From Pardosa pseudoannulata (lineage: Eukaryota > Arthropoda > Arachnida > Araneae > Lycosidae): a stretch of DNA of 64,000 nucleotides. Below are positions 56,069 through 64,000 of this stretch, one piece after another. The DNA lies in contig JAGEOH010000248.1 of NCBI GenBank assembly GCA_032207245.1, forward strand, positions 1-64,000. The letters are read 5' to 3'. The translations under genes and the position numbers were made by a program. Below the pieces are notes generated by a model. That model was not told the origin of the DNA, did no database searches, and saw nothing but the letters and a program-made list of their open reading frames with translations. How positions within the stretch are numbered: the first letter of the stretch is position 1; each line of letters begins with the position of its first letter.

Positions 56069-57742
56069 GGTGTATGTATAAAATTGTTTCGGCAGTCATA
56101 TCTGGCATAGGGATCGCCTCAGGCCATCGAATAAATTGATCCATGATCGTAAGAAGGTAAGACATTCCTTATGACACGGGCAAAGGTCCTACGATATCCA
56201 CATGTAGATGATCGAATCCAGCATCGGGTTGTAAAAATGTGCCGATTGGAGGTTTCGTATGTCGAGTAACTTTGACATGCTGGCACGTTACACACTCACG
56301 AACCCATGTGGCAATATCCCGCTTCATATTAGGCCACACGTAACGAGCCGTAATAAGTTTTACGGAAGTTTTGATTCCTGGGTGAGAGAGACCGTGAAAA
56401 TGGTCAAATATTTTGCGGCGAAATTTTTCAGGTACGAAAGGTCGAGGTACGGATGTACTTACATCGCAGTAAAGATTCCCATCGTGTAGTTCAGAAGGGG
56501 TCAGTTGAAGTTTTAGTGAAGATTGGTTTTTTAGCAACTCGCTCAATTCAGAATCCGTTTCCTGCGATTTTGCTAGGTCTAAAAACGTTAAATTTTATCT
56601 CTCCTGAGACCAACTGAATCTCAATTCTAGACAACGCGTCAGCGACAATGTTTTGGCTTCCTGGTACGTGGTGTATATCAGTTGAATACTGGGAGATGTA
56701 ATCTAGATACCTCCATTGTCTTTGAGAACTTTCTTCTGGTTTTTGCTTAAAAGAGTAAATTAAAGGTTTTTGGTCAGTATAAATTTTAAAATTTCTACAT
56801 TCTAGCATATGACGAAATTTTTTTATCATGATGTAAATTGCATATAATTCGCGATCTTATGCTGACCAAGCGCGCTGAGTTGCGGATAGTCTCTCGGACA
56901 TGAAAGAAAATGGTTCACAGTGGTTGTTATTCCACTGCATAAGGGTTCCACCGATTGCAACATCAGAGGCGTCAGTCCAAATACTTAGCTTTGCTCCCGC
57001 GATGGGATGGCGTAGAAACACAGAGCGTGCTAAAGCTGCTATAGCTTTCTGAAATGCTTTTTGAGCTACTGAATTCCAGTTTAATTCCGCCTTTGTGCTA
57101 TCCAGTCGTTTATTTTTTCTGGTGAGCGATTGAACATTTTGTAAGTAATGTGTTAAAGGTAATAAAATTTGAGCAGCATGCGGAATAAATCTACAGTAAA
57201 AATTGTACATACCCAAAAAACGGCGAAGTTGTTTTAAATTTTGCGGCTGTGGGAATTCTATAATAGCTGTCACGCGATCGGACAAAGGTTGTATCCCGTT
57301 TTTAGAAACATGAAAAGCTAGGAATTCTAGTTCGCTTTTACCAAACTCGCATTTTGAACTTTTGATAGTTAATCCGTATTTTTCTAAACGGTTGAATACG
57401 TGTCGTAAATGAACGATATGTTCTTCCTGAGAATTTGAAGCAACTAAAATATCGTCAATAAACGCATATGCAAATGGTAAATCTTTTAACACTTCATCCA
57501 TGAATCGTTAAAATGTTGCACTTGCGTTGCAAAGACCAAATTGCATACGGGTTGATTGAAAAAGTCCAAAAGGAGTGGTTATTGCGGTTTTATGAATGCC
57601 CGCAGGATTAATTGGGATTTGATGATATGCCTTTACTAAATCTATACTCGATAACACAGATTTCCCAGCCAAACTCGTGTGGAAATCGAGAATATGTGGA
57701 ACACCGTAACGATCTTTTAGAGTTCTCTCAAGCAACACAGAA
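56069..57742 (-). pseudogene. Ty3/Gypsy polymerase fragment
   Basis: On the minus strand: reverse transcriptase (SSIDLVKAYHQIPI, FGLCNASATF, AFIDDILVASNSQEEHI with a FIDD active site), RNase H (LSIWTDASDVAIGGTLMQW, KIYTDQKPLIYSF, HVPGSQNIVADALSR), and an integrase zinc finger (HGLSHPGIKTSVKLI, CVTCQ) with the first catalytic Asp (HVDIVGPL). Same-frame stops lie at 57508 and 56857. The integrase is in another frame, and the core breaks off near 56069. Gag and protease are missing, with the break at 57742. There are no LTRs. Confidence 0.88.
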
Positions 57743-58005
57743 TTGTTGGGATATCGTTGTTTTACCGTTTTTCTGTTTGATTGGCCAACAGTTGATTTTG
57801 GCCGTTGGCCCTCTGTTGGCAGAGTGTTACAACCAACGGTTAAAACTGCGTATGAGCCAACGGTTGTGAGATGGTTGGGCCAACGAATGTCATTGTTGGC
57901 TGAGTGTTAGCACTAACAGTTAGAACTGCAGAAGTCCCAACCGTTGCGTGATGGTTGGGACAACGGGCATAATGCCAACGATTATTGTTGGGCTATAAGG
58001 ACAGA
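57743..58005. repeat. unclassified internally repetitive segment
   Basis: It is rich in TTGTTGG/CCAACG motifs on both strands. Two units starting GTTGGCAGAGTGTTA (57815) and GTTGGCTGAGTGTTA (57895) are offset by 80 bases and align throughout. It directly abuts the truncated 5' side of the Gypsy fragment. Confidence 0.65.
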
Positions 58006-58319
58006 CTTACATGAAAGAAAAGGGTTACAAAATTGTGTTTAATTACTGTATTGCATATATTTCAACAATTGTGGTTAATTCATCAGAGTGGGCAAACCTA
58101 TTTTTCTGGAATGTTTCTTTTTAAAAATTCAAGCATCCAAGTGATTAGATGTTTTAAAAAATTTATTGAATATTTTTAGTTGTGGAATGAAACTATGCAA
58201 TGATTTAATCATTTCCTTCTTCACATTTATTTCTGATATGTAGATACTTGTGTATTATTTTACTTACATTTCATATTCAGACACAGTACCTAATGCTGTC
58301 TGACAGTTTACTTCCTTAA

Positions 58320-58568
58320 CACTGGAACCGTGGGATATAAGTCATTTTGACCTAAAATCTATTTTGTGTTTTCTTAGCATTTTTTTTCTAAATAGTAATA
58401 ACAGAAATAATATAATACTAACTAAAAGATATCGTCAAAATTTATCATCAGAAATATTTTTATAAAAATTTATATTATTTCTGTAATTACAGTCTGAAAA
58501 AGAATAAATCTGTTATAATAACACAAAATAGTTTTCGGGTGAAAAGAAGTCTTCCTACGGTTTTAGTG
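58320..58568. mobile_element. piggyBac-type MITE
   Basis: 249 bases between TTAA target sites (58316-58319 and 58569-58572). The ends CACTGGAACCGTGGGA and, inverted, CACTAAAACCGTAGGA form the terminal repeats. Non-coding. Confidence 0.75.
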
Positions 58569-59000
58569 TTAATTGCAAAAATTTCATATTTTGAAGTATA
58601 AGAATTAAGATGAGCTTAACATGGATGTCAAATGAAGTTTCTTCGGTATTAGTTTTATACAACATGATTCTTAATGTTTTGAAGAAACTATACTGTACTT
58701 GAAATTCTTGTTTCTCTACATTAAAATAATTACACATAACTTCAATCTAAATATGTTTACTTATCAAACCAAAAATAATATGCCCTTTCCCATCTTCTTT
58801 CACTAAGCAATCTTTTCTAAATAAACATTTCCCCATTTCATTAAAAAATAGGTATATATCTAATGAGTAAAATCTGAAATATAACTGATTTTTTAAAGTC
58901 ATATCTAAAAATGTCCAAATATAAGTGTTTGACATACAAAAATTTAGCTGTTAAGAAATGGAAATGTTGTGGTTAATTTTCATCAAAAATGTGACCAATG

Positions 59001-59048
59001 TGATTAATTTAACTAATGTAACTATAGTTACATTAGTTAAATTAATCA
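59001..59048. repeat. 48-bp perfect palindrome
   Basis: The 24-base arms meet with no spacer, centred at CTA|TAG (59024/59025), with every base paired. On the minus strand it starts at the stop codon of the DUF4806-like terminal frame. It would fold into a cruciform or hairpin. Confidence 0.9.
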
Positions 59049-59293
59049 AGTGATTAAATCTAGAAAAGAGTGACTCACTAACATGCCTGTGAATCTGTAA
59101 AAATTAGACAAATACTTTATACTTGTAATTATTTTATTTACATAATTTATAACAGTATATACATTTATAAATTTATTCCCATCTGGCCGCCTCTTGTCTC
59201 TCCCGCCTTTTCTGTCTTTGCAAAAGCGGAACCACGATTTTATTACTTCTATTTCCTTCTCCGTGACATCTGGGTAACAGAGTCTGGCACTAG
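59046..59293 (-). CDS. DUF4806-like gene, last visible exon
   Basis: The acceptor TTTCTAATAG|CT follows a strong pyrimidine tract. Two leading bases complete a Ser codon from the previous exon. The peptide SARLCYPDVTEKEIEVIKSW, then FRFCKDRKGGRDKRR, is the characteristic C-terminal part of DUF4806 proteins. After about 45 residues the frame becomes compositional and runs to TGA at 59046. A possible donor (AAT|GTATAT) could end the exon earlier, and an AATAAA is embedded just before it. Confidence 0.65.
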
Positions 59294-59959
59294 CTATTAG
59301 AAAGAAGGAGAAAAAAATTAAATAAAAAAGTAGCTGTTCCAATAATAATTAAAGTTTATTGCAGCCCTATTTACTGAAATTATGTAAAAAGATAAAAATA
59401 GAATTAAAATTTAAATTGTTTCAAACAAATATTTGTAAACAAATTCTGAAAATGAAGAAATTCCTACATACAATCACTTCTGGATAACAATGTAACTGTC
59501 AATTGTATGAAATTTATCAAATCTAATGCTAATATGCAAATAATAAAGGAAAAGGAAACGCATTTATAAAATTCTTTGCAAAACAACTGCTTTCAAATTC
59601 CTCTTACTTTTAAAAAATAATTTTGAAAAGAATAAGAATAACATTGAAATGTGAACTAATTTGTAAATTTAAAATAGTTTATCTTTCATTTCAAGTCAAT
59701 TTGTTGGGTCCTAGTTTGGAATAAAATTTTATTCTCAAGTTATAAAATATTACACAAAATTATCAAACATTACTTTCAACCTCTTCACCTGACACCTTGA
59801 ACTGCTCTAGCTCTATGTTAACTTTACATGTAAAGATTTCTTTAAAACAAGTAATAGTAAGGATGGAACAATTCAATATGGCATGTAAAAAAAACTTCCT
59901 GGGGTAAATACTATGCACTTATTCATACACAAAGAGAGAAAAAATAAAAATAAAATTAC

Positions 59960-60119
59960 ATATTATCACTTTAGATAGGTTGGTCTTCCCCAAAACAAAC
60001 TTCCCGTTTTTTCCAGTCCAATTAATTTTGGAGCAAACGAGGCCTCTAAATATCCACCCCAATATTCTTCTAGTTGTATCTTTGATGCATGTTCCTCCGA
60101 TACATGCAAAATGCTGAAT
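59960..60119 (-). CDS. DUF4806-like gene, core exon
   Basis: The acceptor is TTTATTAG|ATT and the donor ATAT|GTAATT. It is 160 bases, phase 0 in and phase 1 out, matching both neighbours. It encodes IQHFACIGGTCIKDTTRRIL, then INWTGKNGKFVLGKTNLSKV. The G-G...T-R-R-I-L and N-W-T-G-K-x-G-K motifs are the core of the DUF4806 domain. The function of this domain is not known to me. Confidence 0.7.
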
Positions 60120-60200
60120 CTAATAAAAATTAACAAAACAATGACAAGAAGAAAAGATTTAACATGTTTTTACAGTAATCTAAAATTAAAATTTTTTTAC

Positions 60201-60295
60201 CAAAATTGGAACATTATCCACATTGGACAGCCAGCTTTCTACTGCATTTATATCCTCTCCAGTTTTACATGGTAAGGGTGGCATGTATATAACTG
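60201..60295 (-). CDS. DUF4806-like gene, exon abutting the LINE
   Basis: The donor ATTTTG|GTAAAA is clear and leaves phase 0. The peptide MPPLPCKTGEDINAVESWLS, then NVDNVPIL, matches the P-L-K-T-x-E-D...E-x-W-L segment that precedes DUF4806. The upstream edge is only a few bases from the LINE's 3' tail. The apparent acceptor (CTCCAG) would have LINE sequence as its upstream tract, so the exon may be truncated by the insertion. Confidence 0.6.
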
Positions 60296-60851
60296 CTGGA
60301 GGTTGGTTGGTTGGTTGGTGTTTAACGGCGCAAGGTCCTGTTTAGGACATAAGCGCCAAGCACAAGGTGTTTTCATAAAAACAACAAGACCTAATCTGAT
60401 AAAAGAGCCCTAACCTAATAGCAGAACAAGGTAAAACCGTACCAGTTTAATAAAGTTATAAAAAAGTTTGCAGTATATAAACTCAATTACACCAGATAGG
60501 TATGTAAAAGGTAAAAATGATGAAACATTAAAAAGCTAAAAGCAAAATAAATTTTAATTAAAAGATGTAAAAAATACTAAAACACTTCATAGAAAAAAGT
60601 TAAATAGACCAAAATAAGCCTATAAAACGGAGAAAAGATAAAAGACAGGAATGCGGGGGTTCATCTAGTAACTCCGTTAAGGTAGGATGCCGAGTACCAA
60701 AAAATAAGACATACGCAGGCTGTAAGTGGCTGCAAGAAGTAAGTAAATGTAAAATAGTTAGCGAGGCCTGACAGAAAGAACAACGGGGTTTGGGTTCATT
60801 TGAAGGATAGTAATTATGTGAGACGAGTGTGCCTAATACACGAGCAAGTAA

Positions 60852-61591
60852 TTAAACGTCGTGCTTACGACTAACATTATCCGGGAAAAATCGAATGTCC
60901 TCAGTAATGTTGTGAAGCTTATTGCTGACACACGAGTCCCACTCGTTCTTCCACATAATATGCAGCTGGCGTTTAATTTCACATTTCAAGTCAGAAAGGG
61001 GTATTTTCGTAGACATTAAGGTACTGGAATTCTTCGCTGCATCATCCGCAAGCTCGTTCCCGAGGATCCCCGCATGCGCTGGAACCCAGAAGAATAAAAC
61101 TGTAAAGCCTCGTTTATATAGAGAGGTATACATCTTCAGTATATCATAAATAATAGGGTGCAGCGTCTCATCCGAGTTCAGAGAATCTAGTAAACTGATA
61201 GAGTCGATGCATACTATAAAGTGCCGGTTCTTCCTGTGCGAATGTGCTTTAGAGCTTGGTACACCGCTTTACATTCAGCTGTAAAAATAGAGCATTGCTG
61301 AGGTAATCTCCAATACCTCCTAACAGAGTTATATACAAAGCTGCAGCCAACATATTCGTCAGTCTTATAACCATCGGTAAAAACAAGATCATGGCCAGAA
61401 TATTTAGCTATGTGGGCATAAAAGAGCCGTTGATAAATGATATCACTAGTCTCACTTTTTAAGTAGCCGTTAAAGATGTGTATATGATATCTGATAATTT
61501 TCCCAGGGAGGACAATTGAAGAGTTGTTGGGTTTCCACTGATAAATCTGCAAGACTACTCCACTGTAGCAAACGACGAGTCCGCAGGCCAA
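60852..61591 (-). pseudogene. LINE RNase H domain
   Basis: Block 61591-61214 holds HDLVFTDGYKTDEYVGCSFV (first catalytic Asp) and FTAECKAVYQALKHI (Glu). After a frame change, the next block carries the later catalytic region (CIDSISSLDSL, then FFWVPAHAGILGNELADDAA). It is typical of I-clade elements. The frame ends at TAA 60852. Confidence 0.8.
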
Positions 61592-62012
61592 ACGGAGGTA
61601 TGCATGAAGGTCGATGTTTATACCAATTATCCAATGTAGTATTCAAAAGGTGACTTCTGAGCGGATGATACGGATGGGCCAAAATGCGGTAGTATAATAT
61701 AGTAGACAATCTGTCACGTATAAAGTTCAGACATGGTTCATTGCAGTATACGTATAGGCTTTGAACGGGTGACGTCCGGAAGGCACCGGAGCAGATTCGC
61801 ATCCCAGTATGATGCACGGTGTCTAGATACCGTAGGACAGAGGGGCGAGCAGAGCCATAAACCTGACAACCATAGTCCAGTTTCGAACGGACAAAAGAGT
61901 GGTAGATCCGTATCAAGAAACTGCGATCCGCACCCCAACTGGTGTTAGAGAGTACTTTCAGTAGAATTAAGGCACGCTCGCACTGCCTTCTCAGGTGTAA
62001 AACATGAGGCAA
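61470..62012 (-). pseudogene. LINE reverse transcriptase thumb/connection region
   Basis: 180 residues: HLRRQCERALILLKVLSNTS, WGADRSFLIRIYHSFVRSKL, DYGCQVYGSARPSVLRYLD. This is the conserved block after the palm domain in I/Jockey-type LINEs. It overlaps the shifted RNase H block at its end, marking a frameshift. Confidence 0.8.
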
Positions 62013-62138
62013 GAAGGTCAGGTGGTTGTCCAGATAAATACCAAGAAATCAAGTAACGGGCTCTACACGTAACTTTGAAGTACTAATATAAATTTCGGGG
62101 TCACCGTGGAGGCGACGAGAGCGACAAAAGTGAACGCA

Positions 62139-62435
62139 TCAGGATTTATCTGATGAGAAGGTAAAACCGTTTTCCTCATTCCAAGATACCATGCGATTAA
62201 TCGCAGTTTGTATCTGATTGATAATAAAGGCTATGTCACTATTTGCGCAAGAAATCTGCAGATCATCCACATACAGATACCCATGTACGGCGGATGGGAG
62301 TTGACACAGGATATTGTTTATCTTAATTGAGAACAGAGTTACACTTAGCACACTTCCTTGTGGTACACCTTCATCTTGAGTGTAGGTACGAGAAAGTGTA
62401 CCCCCAATGCGAACATTAAAGTACCGGGTATGCAA
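62139..62435 (-). pseudogene. LINE reverse transcriptase palm with YVDD
   Basis: It contains the substrate loop DEGVPQGSVLSVTLFSIKIN and the catalytic GYLYVDDLQISCANS. The YVDD motif is intact. Stops separate it from the N-terminal part upstream. Confidence 0.85.
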
Positions 62436-62642
62436 GAAATTCTTTAAAAAATTGGAAGATTCTCAACGAGGTGCCAGTTGTGTAAATCTCATAAAATGTC
62501 GTACCTCCAGGTACGATTATAAGCTTTCTCGATGTCGAGGAACACAGAAACCAAGTGTTGACGTCTCAGGAAAGCGTTCCTTATTTACGTCTCAAGAGCA
62601 ATAAGATTGTCCATTGTTGACCTTCCTCAGCGGAAGCCACTA

Positions 62643-63911
62643 TTAAAAGGGGGAGATATAGCTCTTCTCATCAAGAAGGAAAACCAATCGAGTGTTCACC
62701 ATCTTTTCAATGAGCTTGCTTAAGCAACTTGTAAGGGCAATAGGACGATAATGCTGGGGATTCGTTTGATCTTTCCCAGGATTTGGAAAAGGAACAAGAA
62801 TAGCATACCACCAGGCAGTAGGGAAAACGTGTTCCAACCAGATACGATTATATAAACATAGGAGTTGTTGTAGCGACTCTGCAGAAAGATGTGACAATAA
62901 AATATAGGTTATCCCGTCAAGGCCTGGCGAGGAGTTGCGACTCCTTTTGAGACACCGAAGCATCTCATGCATTGTAAATGGGCTATTATACGCCATTTGG
63001 GTGTCAGAGTGAAAGTTCAAGTTCTGCATTTCTGCTTGATGTTTGTAACTGAGAAACGGTTCGGAATAAACAGTACCGTTTGAAACAGCAGCAAAGTGGC
63101 GACCGATGACATCAGCGACCTCCGCCACAGTAGCGAGTAGCTGCCCATTTTCTCTAATACAGGCTACTCGACGGTAAGGGGAAATTTCCATTGACCTTTT
63201 TACTCGGGTCCAAAGCTGACGACCATCAGTAGCGCCACTGACGACCGACACATACTGTATCCAAGATTCTTTTTGACTACGTCTACGAATCTTCCTGGCA
63301 GCAGCACGTACGCGCTTAAAAGCAATTACATTTTCACTTGTGGGAGATCGTCGAAAGACGTTCCAAGCTTTTTGCTGTACCCTAATAGCAGTTTGGCACT
63401 CCTCATTCCACCAAGATTTCCGATGACGGCCACGGAAGGGGGAACTTTTAGGAATAGTCAAATCGGCCGTATTCAAAATGATACGAGTGGCGGTATCAAC
63501 GGCATCGTCAATGTCACATGCAACCATGTTTGAGGTTATAACAGCCTCAGACTTAAACGTTGACCAATCAGCTTGGTCATAGATATAGTACGATGGCTTG
63601 AAGATGCCATTTTCGTTATCAGCGGGCGAAACAAAAATCGGGTAGTGATCACTGTGAAATAGCTCAGAACCCACAAAGAAATTGAAGTGTGGGAAAAGTG
63701 AAGGCGTGCAGAGGGCAAGGTCCAGACAATGAAAGATCCGACTGGGTTCGTGAAAATATGTATTCTCCCCATTATTTAGAAGACATATGTTGTGATCTGC
63801 AATAAGTTTTTTTACTTGTTGACCCCTGGAATTGGTATCTTTACTACCCCATATCGGACTGTGTGCGCTAAAATTGCCAAGGAAAATATAAGGTTCAGGG
63901 AGTTGCTGCAC
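62643..63911 (-). CDS. LINE endonuclease C-terminal part and reverse transcriptase N-terminus
   Basis: 422 residues from the first Met; the frame probably begins upstream, outside the window. The endonuclease part reads FLGNFSAHSPIWGS, where G-D-F-N-A-H is usual, and keeps the late catalytic SDHYPI. The catalytic D/N positions are therefore altered. A linker (SWWNEECQTAIRVQQKAWN) leads to the first reverse transcriptase motifs (AILVPFPNPGKDQTNPQHYR, PIALTSCLSKLIEKM). It ends at a stop after DEKSYISPF. Confidence 0.85.
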   Translation of the reverse strand: MQQLPEPYIFLGNFSAHSPIWGSKDTNSRGQQVKKLIADHNICLLNNGENTYFHEPSRIFHCLDLALCTPSLFPHFNFFVGSELFHSDHYPIFVSPADNENGIFKPSYYIYDQADWSTFKSEAVITSNMVACDIDDAVDTATRIILNTADLTIPKSSPFRGRHRKSWWNEECQTAIRVQQKAWNVFRRSPTSENVIAFKRVRAAARKIRRRSQKESWIQYVSVVSGATDGRQLWTRVKRSMEISPYRRVACIRENGQLLATVAEVADVIGRHFAAVSNGTVYSEPFLSYKHQAEMQNLNFHSDTQMAYNSPFTMHEMLRCLKRSRNSSPGLDGITYILLSHLSAESLQQLLCLYNRIWLEHVFPTAWWYAILVPFPNPGKDQTNPQHYRPIALTSCLSKLIEKMVNTRLVFLLDEKSYISPF

Positions 63912-64000
63912 TAGATCATCAAGTTCATGCTGGTCAACAGAGATGGAAGGTGGTATGAAAATATTACAAATAGTGATAAGCCGCTGGATATGTACCCGTA

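Larger units (their letters stand above)
60301..64000 (-). mobile_element. I-clade LINE with RNase H, degraded, extends past window end
   Basis: On the minus strand it runs endonuclease, reverse transcriptase, RNase H, a 3' untranslated region and a terminal tract of ACCA repeats (60301-60319) instead of poly-A. Most coding blocks share one frame interrupted by stops; one block (61214-61591) is shifted. The 5' end lies beyond the window. Confidence 0.88.

Noticed and set aside
1..64000. CRISPR array, bacterial operon or prophage
   Set aside because: There are no spaced direct repeats of that kind, introns and eukaryotic retroelements are present, and coding density is very low.

Overview
This is an AT-rich eukaryotic nuclear window of an invertebrate. 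Arthropod is likely, and a chelicerate such as a spider is my best guess. The reasons are split coding exons with GT-AG introns, BEL/Pao and Gypsy LTR retroelements, an I-clade LINE with an RNase H domain, piggyBac-like, Tigger and hAT-like DNA elements, and a tRNA-derived SINE present in about ten copies. There is no bacterial gene organisation. The species call is inference.

Region by region. 1-15.2 kb (+ strand): the 3' part of a gene I do not recognise (gene 1). Six well-supported exons splice in a consistent phase; a short terminal exon lies at 15.02 kb, or alternatively at 16.2 kb. Its introns hold SINEs and DNA-transposon derivatives. 15.2-19.1 kb: a Tigger element and a decayed BEL fragment. 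19.5-19.6 kb (- strand): an isolated first exon encoding what looks like a mitochondrial presequence. 20.9-42.75 kb (+ strand): gene 2, a small coiled-coil protein whose start codon, exons, stop codon and polyA signal can all be placed. Gene 2 carries two tandem duplications. The larger one (20.97-33.05 and 33.05-37.7 kb) doubles an exon pair, and unit 1 was later hit by a complete BEL element (25.3-31.35 kb). The smaller one (37.9-40.08 and 40.08-42.44 kb) doubles one exon. In that pair the introns are nearly identical, but the two exons are strongly diverged.

42.8-46.9 kb is non-coding, with hAT-like remnants and a SINE. 46.93-50.96 kb is a second BEL element with matching target-site duplications but with the reverse transcriptase and integrase cores deleted. 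51-56 kb is mostly unexplained sequence with one clean SINE. 56.07-57.74 kb is a broken Gypsy polymerase fragment joined to an unclassified internally repetitive segment. 59.0-60.3 kb (- strand) holds three exons of a DUF4806-like gene, ending at a 48-bp perfect palindrome. An I-clade LINE (60.3 kb to the window end, - strand) abuts its first visible exon. The LINE ends in ACCA repeats, as the SINEs end in CCAA/CCAAA repeats, which suggests that this LINE class moves the SINE.

The most unusual observation is the exon pair at 38.28 and 41.12 kb: near-identical introns around divergent, phase-matched, homologous exons. Next come the phase-locked duplicated exon pair and its candidate U12-type AT-AC introns. 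All similarity figures are hand counts on the displayed sequence.
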